Origin: an uncultured bacterium
GTDB taxonomy: Bacteria; Actinomycetota; Coriobacteriia; Coriobacteriales; Eggerthellaceae
Length of the DNA stretch: 48,644 bases
NCBI GenBank assembly: GCA_905215325.1
Contig: CAJMPP010000016.1
Span: 1 to 48,644 of the forward strand
Direction: 5' to 3'
Shown one piece after another: positions 7,474 through 15,092 of this stretch. Position 1 is the stretch's first letter, and every line of letters begins with the position of its first letter. Made by a program: the position numbers and the translations under genes. A model generated the notes under the pieces. That model saw only the letters and a list, made by a program, of their open reading frames with translations, ran no database searches and was not told the origin of the DNA.

Positions 7474-8322
7474 TTATTCGCCGAAGATGAAGTTGTCGAT
7501 GAGGCGCGTCTTGCCGATGTAGACGGCCATGGCAACCAGAACCGGGCCGTCTACGGTCTCGACGGGTTTGATGCCGTCCCACGACACCATCTCGACGTAG
7601 TCGATGCGCGCCAGGGGCTCGGCCTCAATCAGCTGCTTCATGGCGTCAAGCACCGTGGTGGCGGAGCGCTCGCCGGCCTCCATCAGGCGCTGGCCCTCGG
7701 CCACGGCGCGCGAGAGCACGAGCGCGGCTGCGCGCTCTTCGGCGGACAAGTAGGTGTTGCGCGAGCTTTTCGCCAGGCCATCGTCTTCGCGCACGATGGG
7801 GCAGCCCACAACCTGCACGTTCATGTTCAGGTCGCGCACCATGCGGCGGATGACGGCCAGCTGCTGGGCGTCCTTCTGACCGAAGTAGGCGCGGTCGGCC
7901 TGGGAGATGTTCATAAGCTTGTTGACAACGGTGCACACGCCGCGGAAGTGCGTCGGGCGCGTCTTGCCGCACAGCTCGGCGGTGATGCCCTCGACGTTGA
8001 CGTAGGTGCACGCATCGGGGAAGTACAGGTCGGCGGGCTCGGGATGGAACACCAGCGTGGCGCCGGCTCCCTCGATCAGGCGCTTGTCGGCCTCGAAATC
8101 GCGCGGGTAGGTTTCCAGGTCCTCGCCCGGGGCGAACTGGATGGGGTTGACGAACACGCTGACCATGACGCGGTCGTTCTCGGCCACGGCGCGCTTGATC
8201 AGGCTCTCGTGGCCCTCGTGCAGGTAGCCCATGGTGGGAACGAGGCCCACGGTCAGGCCCTGCGCCTTCCACTCGCTGATAACCTGTTTCGCCTGTTCAG
8301 GGGTGGTGGCAACGGTAAGCAT
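7474..8322 (-). CDS. panC: Pantoate--beta-alanine ligase (pantothenate synthetase)
   Basis: ATP-dependent joining of pantoate and beta-alanine to give pantothenate. From ATG 8322 (GAAAGGA upstream) it is 282 residues, the usual length. VGLVPTMGYLHEGHESL carries the HxGH adenylate motif and KSSRNTYLS is the KMSKS-like loop. The FVNPIQF and FGQKDAQQL motifs line the substrate site. An upstream in-frame extension to 8412 has no ribosome-binding site and is unlike family members, so it is not used. It lies between panB (238 bp upstream, with a hairpin in the gap) and panD. Confidence 0.96.
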   Translation of the reverse strand: MLTVATTPEQAKQVISEWKAQGLTVGLVPTMGYLHEGHESLIKRAVAENDRVMVSVFVNPIQFAPGEDLETYPRDFEADKRLIEGAGATLVFHPEPADLYFPDACTYVNVEGITAELCGKTRPTHFRGVCTVVNKLMNISQADRAYFGQKDAQQLAVIRRMVRDLNMNVQVVGCPIVREDDGLAKSSRNTYLSAEERAAALVLSRAVAEGQRLMEAGERSATTVLDAMKQLIEAEPLARIDYVEMVSWDGIKPVETVDGPVLVAMAVYIGKTRLIDNFIFGE

Positions 8323-8516
8323 TTTGGTAGGTTTCCTTTCGGGTACGGTGGATTGGGGTGTGCCGGGGATCGAAGCGCCGTGGACGCAGCAGGTCTCGGC
8401 GCGTTGATGCAAGGCGCACCGCGTTAGGGTTATGGTCGGCTTGCAAGGGGTTCAGCCGCTCCGGCGTTCGGCGCGCCGCGGGATGCAGAGTGCCTGCGTA
8501 TCGTTTGGGAAGGCGG

Positions 8517-8544
8517 ACTCGGCGGGGCGTATCGCCCGTGCCGA
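8517..8544 (-). terminator. Hairpin in panB-panC gap
   Basis: ctcggc-g-gggcg pairs with cgccc-gt-gccgag around a TAT loop, just after the panB stop codon. It may end part of the transcripts or protect the panB mRNA end. The remaining 200 bp of this 238-bp gap contain no convincing gene. Confidence 0.4.
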
Positions 8545-8560
8545 GCTTGCCGGTCATCGG

Positions 8561-9388
8561 CTAGTACAGCTTCTCGAGCACTTCGTCGTCGATTTTGAAC
8601 GTGTGCTCGGCGGAGGGGAAGGAGCCCTCGCGCACCTCGTTAATGTAGCTGGTGAATCCGTCGCGCATGGCCTCGCCCACGTTTGCGAAGCGCTTGACGA
8701 ACTTCGGGCAGAAGTCGCTGAACATGCCCAGCATGTCCTGGTAAACGAGGATCTGGCCGTCGCAGCCGGCGCCGGCGCCGATGCCGATGGTGGGGACGCC
8801 CACTTCCTTGGTGACCAGGGCGGCAAGCTTGGCGGGCACGGCCTCGAGCACGATGGCGAACGCGCCGGCGGCCTCGAGCGCCTTCGCGTCGGAGATCAGC
8901 TTGCGGGCAGCGGCTTCGCTCTTGCCCTGCACCTTGAAGCCGCCGAACGCGTTGATGGACTGCGGCGTCAGGCCCAGATGGCCCATGACGGGGATGCCGG
9001 CGGCCACCATGGCGGCAACCTGCGGGCACACCTCTTCGCCGCCTTCCAGCTTCACGCAGTTCGCGCGGCCTTCCTTGAGCAGGCGGCCGGCGTTGCGCAC
9101 GGCGTCGGGCACGCTGACCTCGTAGGACAGAAACGGCATGTCGCAGACGATCAGCGCGTTCTTGGCGCCGCGGGCGACGGCGGCGCTGTGGTGGATCATG
9201 TCTTCGATGGTTACGGACAGGGTGTCCTCGTAACCGAGCACCACGTTGCCCAGCGAGTCGCCGATGAGGATGCCGTCGATGCCGGCCTCGTCTTCGAGCT
9301 TTGCGGTGGAATAGTCATAGGCCGTGAGCATGGCGAGCTTGCGGCCCTCGGCCTTGGCCTGGGCGAACGTCGCTACAGTGTTCTTCAT
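8561..9388 (-). CDS. panB: 3-methyl-2-oxobutanoate hydroxymethyltransferase
   Basis: Adds a hydroxymethyl group from methylene-tetrahydrofolate to 2-oxoisovalerate, giving ketopantoate. The 275-residue protein has LTAYDYSTAKL, the metal-binding IGDSLGNVVLGYEDTL, MPFLSYE, KLEGG and GHLGLTPQS motifs in the family order, and the IGIGAGAGCDGQ signature. AAGGAG stands 9 bases before ATG 9388. The upstream DUF2520 gene ends 18 bp before it, so both are probably on one mRNA with panC and panD. Confidence 0.97.
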   Translation of the reverse strand: MKNTVATFAQAKAEGRKLAMLTAYDYSTAKLEDEAGIDGILIGDSLGNVVLGYEDTLSVTIEDMIHHSAAVARGAKNALIVCDMPFLSYEVSVPDAVRNAGRLLKEGRANCVKLEGGEEVCPQVAAMVAAGIPVMGHLGLTPQSINAFGGFKVQGKSEAAARKLISDAKALEAAGAFAIVLEAVPAKLAALVTKEVGVPTIGIGAGAGCDGQILVYQDMLGMFSDFCPKFVKRFANVGEAMRDGFTSYINEVREGSFPSAEHTFKIDDEVLEKLY

Positions 9389-9406
9389 GGTTGTTTCTCC
9401 TTCGCT

Positions 9407-10339
9407 TCAACTGCGGGTTTGTGCCGATTCCAGCAGGTTTTTCATCGGGGCATAATCGCGCTCGGGGTGGCGCCGTGCCGCCAGATCGCAAACGGAAAGC
9501 GACAGCGTGGTGTACGTTTCGCGTGCTTGTCCGCCCAATGCGGCCAGATGCTTGCGCACGGTTTCAAGGTCGTTGCGCTCGATGGGGCCGGACAGGGCGT
9601 TTTGCGGGCCTTTTTGCGCGATGGCGGTGCAATTGCCGGTGAACAGCGGGCCGGCTGCCTGTAGGGCTTGCTCGGGCGTGAACCCGCAGCCCTCCAGGAT
9701 GCCAAGCCCCTCGGAGGCAAGGCCGCACACCAGATTGCTCAGGAACACCGCCGCGGCGTGGTAGCGCACCTTCGCATCGGCCGCGATGGTGCAGTGCGGA
9801 TTGCCCGCCGCATCCAGCAGCGCGCCTGCCGCGTCGACCGCGACCTGGTCGCCTTCAAGCGTGAAGAACATGCCGGCAAGGCGATCGGGCGTATCGGCGC
9901 TGGTCGGGACGTCGGGCACGGCGCACAGCGGATGAACGCTCGCGCAGGCTGCCCCGGCTTTTCGGCATGCGTCGAGCTCTCCGGAGGTCAGCGCGCCGCT
10001 TGCGTGGCACACCAGCTTTCCGGAAAGGCCGCCTGCCGGCGTTTCCGCCGCGGCGTCGGCCAGCTGGCCTGCCGCTTCGGCGATGGCGCCATCGGGCACG
10101 GTTATGAAGATGAGGTCCGTGGAATCAAGAAGCGCTTGCAGCGAGGAAAAGGAAACGGAATGCGTGCACTGCGATGCCCAAAGCGCCGCCTTTTGCGTGC
10201 GGCTTGCATAACCTGAGACGTTCGAACCGTGTTCGAACAGATGCGTTCCCAGGGCGAACCCGATTTTGCCGGCTCCCACGAACCCCACGCGCAAGCGCGC
10301 GTCACGTTCTGCGGGGCACGAACCAACCGATACGGTCAC
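9407..10339 (-). CDS. Rossmann-fold/DUF2520 protein, possible ketopantoate reductase analogue
   Basis: 310 residues, starting at GTG 10339. Residues 17-140 are a Rossmann domain with VGFVGAGKIGFALGTHLFEHG and FITVPDGAIAE, resembling NADP-binding reductases. Residues 150-290 match the helical DUF2520 domain (YHAAAVFLSNL; GPIERND). It is the first gene of the leftward pan cluster, 18 bp ahead of panB. panB, panC and panD are here but no classical panE, so a role in reducing ketopantoate to pantoate is a reasonable inference from context; it has not been shown by anything in the sequence. It could instead serve a related reduction. Weak AAAGG upstream. Confidence 0.8.
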   Translation of the reverse strand: MTVSVGSCPAERDARLRVGFVGAGKIGFALGTHLFEHGSNVSGYASRTQKAALWASQCTHSVSFSSLQALLDSTDLIFITVPDGAIAEAAGQLADAAAETPAGGLSGKLVCHASGALTSGELDACRKAGAACASVHPLCAVPDVPTSADTPDRLAGMFFTLEGDQVAVDAAGALLDAAGNPHCTIAADAKVRYHAAAVFLSNLVCGLASEGLGILEGCGFTPEQALQAAGPLFTGNCTAIAQKGPQNALSGPIERNDLETVRKHLAALGGQARETYTTLSLSVCDLAARRHPERDYAPMKNLLESAQTRS

Positions 10340-10668
10340 GTCAGTGCCTTTCGTTTCTTTGCTGCGAGGCTGGATGCCTGGACTTGCTCCGGGTCACCCG
10401 CGCTCCTTTACGAGGGGGCAGTATACGCCGTGGCGAAGCGCCGATGCAAGCGCCATGGGCATTCGATTCCGAATCCAAATGAAAGGCATGCAAACGCATG
10501 AAGTTGGACTATAGTTCGGGTTGTATTCAATCGAGAATAGCTTGCCGAGGGCAAGCTCTCGGCGCGAGCGGGCGATGCGCACGTCGCCGTCATCCGGGTG
10601 GTCGGATGACGGGTTGCGTGCGCGCAATGCGGCGGCCCTCGCGCCGGGCGTCAAGGTAGGAGGCGGTT
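10340..10668. promoter_or_regulatory. Divergent intergenic region with structured leader before moeA-like gene
   Basis: This 329-bp gap separates the leftward pan cluster from the rightward moeA-like gene and must hold both promoters. Visible structure: cttgcc/ggcaag (10541-10555); gtcatccg/cggatgac (10589-10610) with a 6-base loop, enclosed by gcgcac/gtgcgc (10577-10623). The nested stem lies about 45 bp before the start codon and could be a leader RNA element. I could not match it to the known molybdenum cofactor motif by eye. GGAGG at 10660 is the ribosome-binding site of the next gene. No small gene is evident. Confidence 0.4.
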
Positions 10669-12045
10669 ATGAGGGATCATTCGCAGCATATACAGTTGTC
10701 GCGCGAGGAAGCGGTGGCGGCAACGCTGGCGGCGCTCGAAGCGCAGCCGGAGGGCTTCGGCTGGCGCGGGCGCGCGGCTGCCGCCGACCATGCGGGCAAG
10801 GTGGAACGCAAGCTGGTGGAGCGCGTTTCCCTGGCGGAATCGGTGGGGCGCGTGCTTGCCTATGACGTATGCGCCGTGAACGATATGCCCAGCGCGCTCA
10901 CGTGTGCCATGGACTCCATTGCCCTGCACTGGTCCGATTTTGCCGATCTGGCCGATGGCGAAGTGCCCGACACCAGCTCGTGGGTGCGCGGCCGGGACTG
11001 GGAGTTCGCCAACACCGGCGTTGCCATGCCGGAAGGGTTCGACACGGCCATCGTTATCGAGCATGCGCAGGTTTCCGCAGATGAGCAGCATGTGGTCATT
11101 GATGCGGCGCCGTCGAAGCCCGGAGCGGGCACGCGCCCGGTGGGCAGCGCCATGCGCCGCGGCGACGTGCTGGGACGCGCCGGCCAGCTGATCACGCCCG
11201 ATCTGGCGGCGCGTATGGGCTCGGGCAACAACGGGTCGGTGCCGGTGGTGCGCCGTCCTCGTGTGGCGTTCATCCCCACGGGCAACGAGCTGGTGACCCC
11301 CGGCGTGCCGTTCGATCCCGACCGCGCCGCCTCCTTCGCCGCTCGCGGGCGCAACTTCGAGACGAACAGCGTGCTCGTGAAGGCGAAATGCGAGAAGTGG
11401 GGCGGGCGTTTCGTCCCGTTCGATATCGTCCCCGACTGCCGCGACGCTATCGAGGAGGCCATCGCGCAAGCCGTCGAGCAGGCCGATATCGTGGTGCTCA
11501 ACGCCGGGTCATCGAAGGGAAGCGACGATTGGTCTTGCGAGGTCATGGAGCAGATGGGGCAGATGATATGCCATCAGACGAATCACGGCCCGGGGCACCA
11601 TTCCAGCTTCGCCATCGTCGACGGCACGCCCATCGTGGGCATTTCGGGCCCCAGCGCCGGCGCCTCGTTCACGCTGAACTTCTACCTGCGCCCGCTCATG
11701 CGCGCGTTCTCGGGTTTGGACCCCGAGGTGCCGCGCACGCCCATGGTGCTGGCCGAGGCGTTCCCGGCAGGCGGCCACGGCCCGAAGGGGCACGGCGGCC
11801 CGGTCCGCGGCGAGGACAGGCCCGCTGAGCATCCGGCGCACAAGCCCGGCGGGCCGGAGTTCTTCGGCATCAAGCTGCTGCGCGCCGAGCATGCCGAGGA
11901 CGGCACGCTGCGCGCCTGGCCCGTGCCCGGGCGCCCCGGCAGCCCGGAGAGCTTCGAGGCCAACGCTTACTACATGCTGCCCAACGGGCCGGGCATCGAG
12001 GCCCCCAAGCCCGGCGATGTGATCTGGGCGGAGTGGCGCAGCTAG
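10669..12045 (+). CDS. Divergent MoeA-like molybdopterin biosynthesis protein
   Basis: MoeA inserts molybdate into adenylated molybdopterin. The 458-residue protein has the MoeA domain order: N-terminal region with SVGRVLAYDV and AMDSIA (normally SxMDGYA), beta-domain, then a MoCF-type domain from about residue 200 (RVAFIPTGNELV ... VVLNAGSSKGSDDWS). Key loops are altered: SGGxSxG is NAGSSKG, PGKP is GPGHHSS and LPGNP is ISGPSAGA. A His/Gly/Pro-rich insertion follows the MoCF-type domain (about 365-395). It may act on a variant cofactor or be regulatory. The ribosome-binding site GGAGG is 5 bases upstream. The prophage is integrated just downstream; the gene itself appears intact. Confidence 0.8.
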   Translation: MRDHSQHIQLSREEAVAATLAALEAQPEGFGWRGRAAAADHAGKVERKLVERVSLAESVGRVLAYDVCAVNDMPSALTCAMDSIALHWSDFADLADGEVPDTSSWVRGRDWEFANTGVAMPEGFDTAIVIEHAQVSADEQHVVIDAAPSKPGAGTRPVGSAMRRGDVLGRAGQLITPDLAARMGSGNNGSVPVVRRPRVAFIPTGNELVTPGVPFDPDRAASFAARGRNFETNSVLVKAKCEKWGGRFVPFDIVPDCRDAIEEAIAQAVEQADIVVLNAGSSKGSDDWSCEVMEQMGQMICHQTNHGPGHHSSFAIVDGTPIVGISGPSAGASFTLNFYLRPLMRAFSGLDPEVPRTPMVLAEAFPAGGHGPKGHGGPVRGEDRPAEHPAHKPGGPEFFGIKLLRAEHAEDGTLRAWPVPGRPGSPESFEANAYYMLPNGPGIEAPKPGDVIWAEWRS

Positions 12046-12062
12046 CGTTGCCTCATGTTGCG

Positions 12063-13310
12063 TCATGCTTCTATGTGTTGCAAGACCTGGGGGGATTCGC
12101 TTCCCCCAGGTTGCTTCGCGTCATCGTGCGCGGCCTTGCGTTGCGGCTCTTTTGTACCGGTTCTGTACCGTTCCTCGCGCAGCTCCATGACGCTCACGGC
12201 GTCGCGGTCGGCCTCGTCGTCGGCGTGCACGTAGGTGTCCGCCATCGCTATCTTCGACCATCCGGCTATGCGCTTGAGGGCGAACGTGTCCCCGCCCTTC
12301 GCAAGGTAGGTGAGGAACGTGTGGCGCATCTCGTGCACCGTGCAGGTCGTCCCGAACATCTTCTCGCGGCGGGCCTTCCACCATACGTACAGCATCTCGC
12401 CCGAGAGCCTTTCGCCTTTGGCGTTCGTGAGCACGGGCGTGTCGGGCGTCTGGTCGATTCCGAGCAGCGAGAGCTGCGCGGCCTGCTCGCGCCTCCATGA
12501 ATCGAGGAGCTCGCGCGCCTTCGCGCTCATGGGGATGGTGCGCCGGCCGCTGGGGGATTTCGGCTTCTTCTTCAGCCCGGTGCGGTTCTCGACCGACTCG
12601 TCGACCCGGATTCCCGTGCCGGCATCGTCCTTCCAGTCCAGGGCGACGACCTCAGACCTTCGCATGCCGGTCATGGCTATGAGGGCCATCCCGACGGCGT
12701 GCGAGTCGTCGTGCATCGAGGCGAGCCTGTCCCGTATCTCGATATAGCGGTCGAACGGGAGCGCGGCCTTCGGCTCGGCGTCGGTCTTCGGCGGCTTGAC
12801 TTTAGACATGGGGCTTCTCGCTATAAGCTCGTCTCGCTCGGCCTCGTCCATTATCTGCTTGAGCGCCGTGTGGTAGTTTATGAGAGTGGAGTTCATTATC
12901 TCGCGCCCTCCGACCGCCCCGGCCTTTATCTTTGCCAGGGCGTCTATGGCGCGTGGCCTGGTGATTTCGCACACCTTGATGCCGCCAAGCACCTTACAGA
13001 GGCCGGCGACGCGGCGCTCGTCCCTTATGATTGTCTGGTTCTCGAAGCTCCCGGAGTCCCTGCGCCTTTGCAGCCACCGCTCGGCGTACTCGGCGAACGT
13101 CATGTCGGGGTCGTAGCCGCTCAGCCGCATGGTCTCGGCGTAGGCGGCCTTGAAATCGTCGCCGGCGGCCTTGGCCTGGCCGTAGGTGCCGTGGAACCGC
13201 TTGGACTTGGCGGGCTTGCCGTCGACGAACAGGCGCAGGCGCCACAGGCGGCACTTGGCGTTGCTGGCGCCCTCCATGCGCGACACCGTTAGCGTCAGCT
13301 TCGCTCCCAT
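12063..13310 (-). CDS. int: Phage tyrosine integrase
   Basis: 415-residue tyrosine recombinase. The N-terminal part (1-65) is an arm-binding AP2-like domain, followed by a SAM-like core-binding domain (72-165) with YAERWLQRRRD. The catalytic domain has Arg217 (TGMRRSE), Lys251 (KPKSPSGRR), His326xxArg329 (HEMRH), Trp351 in place of the second His, and Tyr360 (ADTYVH). It integrates and, with the Xis-like protein, excises the prophage. Odd: the last 28 codons lie beyond the putative att repeat and overlap the likely moeA terminator, so the C-terminus may come from host DNA and change on excision. The gene is transcribed toward the host junction. Confidence 0.95.
   Translation of the reverse strand: MGAKLTLTVSRMEGASNAKCRLWRLRLFVDGKPAKSKRFHGTYGQAKAAGDDFKAAYAETMRLSGYDPDMTFAEYAERWLQRRRDSGSFENQTIIRDERRVAGLCKVLGGIKVCEITRPRAIDALAKIKAGAVGGREIMNSTLINYHTALKQIMDEAERDELIARSPMSKVKPPKTDAEPKAALPFDRYIEIRDRLASMHDDSHAVGMALIAMTGMRRSEVVALDWKDDAGTGIRVDESVENRTGLKKKPKSPSGRRTIPMSAKARELLDSWRREQAAQLSLLGIDQTPDTPVLTNAKGERLSGEMLYVWWKARREKMFGTTCTVHEMRHTFLTYLAKGGDTFALKRIAGWSKIAMADTYVHADDEADRDAVSVMELREERYRTGTKEPQRKAAHDDAKQPGGSESPQVLQHIEA
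12085..12111. terminator. Hairpin downstream of moeA-like gene, inside integrase reading frame
   Basis: acctggggg (12085-12093) pairs with cccccaggt (12103-12111) around a 9-base loop, 40 bp after the moeA-like stop codon, followed by TTGCTT. It has the place and shape of a host terminator, yet it also encodes part of the last 28 residues of the integrase on the other strand. Confidence 0.6.
12150..12170. repeat. Candidate attL: tandem TGTACCG repeat
   Basis: ttttgtaccgg directly followed by ttctgtaccg. The same pair recurs at 48578-48600 with one extra A between the halves. It lies inside the integrase gene (codons 381-387). It can be either the crossover core or a pair of arm-type integrase binding sites; the two halves are one helical turn apart, which also fits arm sites. 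Confidence 0.6.
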
Positions 13311-13320
13311 ACGACGCCTC

Positions 13321-13530
13321 CTACTTCTTTATCCAGCGCAGCACATCCCTAAGCCCGAACGTGGTGCGGCGGTACACGTATCCCCTTGCCGCCTTCTTGG
13401 GGTGGGCCAGCCCCATTCCCTTCTTGCCGTACAGCGGGTTTAACGAGCGCTTCACGGCGCGTTTTGCGCGGCCCGTGGTACGGGCCTTCACCATGCGCTT
13501 GACGCTCGGTTTGCGGAAACCTACCTTCAT
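13321..13530 (-). CDS. Small basic phage protein
   Basis: 69 residues, very rich in Lys and Arg (KRMVKARTTGRAKRAVKRSL), followed by NPLYGKKGMG and a C-terminal YRRTTFGL segment. Its ATG overlaps the TGA of the upstream KilA-N gene (ATGA), which implies translational coupling and supports the start. I have a faint memory of similar short proteins in Gram-positive prophages near the lysogeny region, without known function. The charge suggests nucleic-acid binding. Location between KilA-N gene and int puts it in the leftward lysogeny transcript. Confidence 0.75.
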   Translation of the reverse strand: MKVGFRKPSVKRMVKARTTGRAKRAVKRSLNPLYGKKGMGLAHPKKAARGYVYRRTTFGLRDVLRWIKK

Positions 13531-14378
13531 GCAGCACCGCTCGCCTCTCCGCCTTCTAGGGCCTTCACGGTCGGGTTGTCCGCAAGCGCCGACAGCTGCT
13601 CGCGGGCCATCGCGTTCAGGTACTCGGCGCGCTCCTGCCTGCTGCGGCCCTCCTTTATAAGCTGGGCGTTCATGCTCTCAAGGTTCGCCAACACTATCAG
13701 CTGGTGCAGCGTTGCACCGTCTCGAAGGTTGCCGGGCTTGTCGGGGTTCTCGTCGCGCCACTGCTTCGCGGTTCTGCCGAACAGCGCGACGTTGAGGACG
13801 TCCGCCTCGGTGGCGTAGACGAACTTACCGCCCTTGCCCTTGATGTTCGGCGCCAGATTCTCCTTCACCGCATCCGTGTGGATGCGGTAGTTTATCTTCG
13901 TGAACAGGCGCTTCTCGTTCCATTCGAGCGACAGCCTGCTGTTTTCGTCGGACTTCAGGCGCTGATAGTCCTTGATGATGTACAGCTTGAACTCCGGCGA
14001 TATCCAGGACGCGAACTCGAAGGCGATGTCAACGTGGGCGTACGTGCCGCCGCCGTGGCCGCGTCTGACCTTGACGCCTTTGGCGTTCGTCGCGGATATC
14101 CATTTCGTGGGCGTCATGGTGAACGAGTTCAAGCCCGCTTCTTTTCTAAAGGCATCGAATTCGATGCCTTTGAAATCGGGGTTATGAAGCCCCTCCCAGA
14201 CGCCTAGGAACTCGATGGTGTTGCGGTTGCGCATCCAGTTCTGGATGACCATCTTCGGCTCGTCGCTCTTGTACCGCGCTATGTCGGTGAGCGATATATA
14301 GTCGTCGCGCGTGCCGGTCGAGGACACGCCTATCTGCACGCCCAGGGCGTTGATCTTCTCATTGGCCTCGTCGCCCAT
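13527..14378 (-). CDS. KilA-N domain protein
   Basis: 283 residues. Residues 28-142 are a KilA-N DNA-binding domain: ISLTDIARY, the WMRNRNTIEFLGVWE motif, FRKEAGLNSFTMTP, then GGGTYAHVDIAFEFASWISP. The C-terminal half is helical, with LFGRTAKQWRDENP and a coiled tail. KilA-N proteins of phages act as regulators or anti-repressors, and some harm the host when expressed. It sits downstream of the repressor in the leftward transcript, so it would be made in the lysogen. Its ribosome-binding site (GTGAGG) comes from a duplicated copy of the repressor gene 3' end. Confidence 0.88.
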   Translation of the reverse strand: MGDEANEKINALGVQIGVSSTGTRDDYISLTDIARYKSDEPKMVIQNWMRNRNTIEFLGVWEGLHNPDFKGIEFDAFRKEAGLNSFTMTPTKWISATNAKGVKVRRGHGGGTYAHVDIAFEFASWISPEFKLYIIKDYQRLKSDENSRLSLEWNEKRLFTKINYRIHTDAVKENLAPNIKGKGGKFVYATEADVLNVALFGRTAKQWRDENPDKPGNLRDGATLHQLIVLANLESMNAQLIKEGRSRQERAEYLNAMAREQLSALADNPTVKALEGGEASGAA

Positions 14379-14426
14379 GGGCTACCTCACGTCCTTCTCG
14401 GCCTGATACCGCACGACCATGCCCTT
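14375..14426. repeat. Direct repeat copy A (relic of repressor 3' end)
   Basis: 52 bp, 49 identical to 15041-15092. Read leftward it spells the repressor tail QAEKDVR and its stop codon, then the start region of the KilA-N gene. It flanks the 200-residue membrane-protein gene with its partner copy 666 bp away. Confidence 0.9.
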
Positions 14427-14441
14427 TCCGTCCATGGCGGT

Positions 14442-15044
14442 CTACTCTCCTTCTTCGCTCACGACCTGCATCTTGCCTTCGACCACGCGAATCTTGTAGC
14501 TGTCGAGGCTGCCGTCGGTCCAGATGTGGACCTCGGCCGTGTACGGCTCGATATCGGCGAGGTAGCCGGCGTGCACTGTGACGCTGTCGCCGTTGCTGCG
14601 GTCCCAGACGGTCGTTGTCTTCAGCACGCACTTGGGCACCTTCCCGCCTTTGGTCAGGGGGCGCCAGTCGAGGATGACGCGCTCGGGGACGGCGTCCTTC
14701 CTGACGCGCGCCTTGCAAAGCTCGTTCGCGATCTCTAACGCGTCGGAGGCTATCGCACGCTCGGAGACAAGGGAAACCGCTACGCCCATCTTCGAGTAGG
14801 TGTTTTTGAGCTCCTCCTGTTCAGCTTCGTATTTAACGCGCTGACGTTCGTGCTCTTCGAGGATTTCCCGCGTTTGCTTCAGGGTCATCACGCTGCCGTC
14901 TGCGTTGTGAAACGTGATTTCGTCGTCATCTTCGATATACGCATCAAGTTTCTTCTCGAAACGCCTAATGAGCCAGACTATCGGTCGCCACCACCAGCCG
15001 ATGACGAGCCACCACATGCACCCGTGCTGAGACGTCTTGGCCAT
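14442..15044 (-). CDS. Membrane-anchored hypothetical protein (inserted cassette)
   Basis: 200 residues. A Trp-rich hydrophobic segment at 10-25 (WWLVIGWWWRPIVWLI) is a probable membrane anchor. Residues 55-105 form a charged coiled coil, and 105-200 a beta-rich domain with no family I recognise. The gene lies between repressor and KilA-N genes, bracketed by 52-bp direct repeats derived from the repressor 3' end, which look like the scar of insertion by duplication. The repeat also supplies its start codon context. Expression in the lysogen and an inner-membrane position are typical of superinfection-exclusion or lysogenic-conversion proteins, but this is inference. Confidence 0.75.
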   Translation of the reverse strand: MAKTSQHGCMWWLVIGWWWRPIVWLIRRFEKKLDAYIEDDDEITFHNADGSVMTLKQTREILEEHERQRVKYEAEQEELKNTYSKMGVAVSLVSERAIASDALEIANELCKARVRKDAVPERVILDWRPLTKGGKVPKCVLKTTTVWDRSNGDSVTVHAGYLADIEPYTAEVHIWTDGSLDSYKIRVVEGKMQVVSEEGE

Positions 15045-15092
15045 GGGTTACCTCACGTCCTTCTCGGCCTGATACCACACGACCACGCCCTT
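15041..15092. repeat. Direct repeat copy B (within repressor gene 3' end)
   Basis: Partner of the copy at 14375-14426, with three mismatches. It contains the last 13 codons and stop of the repressor gene and the start codon of the cassette gene. Both copies provide the GAGG ribosome-binding site for the gene that follows. Confidence 0.9.

Noticed and set aside
10541..10623. Molybdenum cofactor riboswitch
   Set aside because: Stems are present but I could not align the known motif elements, so it is kept only as a generic structured leader.
12084..12090. gacctgg shared with 48632-48638 as the attachment core
   Set aside because: A 7-base match is expected by chance at this scale; the longer TGTACCG repeat is the better candidate.
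12046..12150. tRNA gene at the left junction as usual attB
   Set aside because: No tRNA-like cloverleaf or CCA-end pattern is visible; the neighbour is the moeA-like gene and its hairpin.
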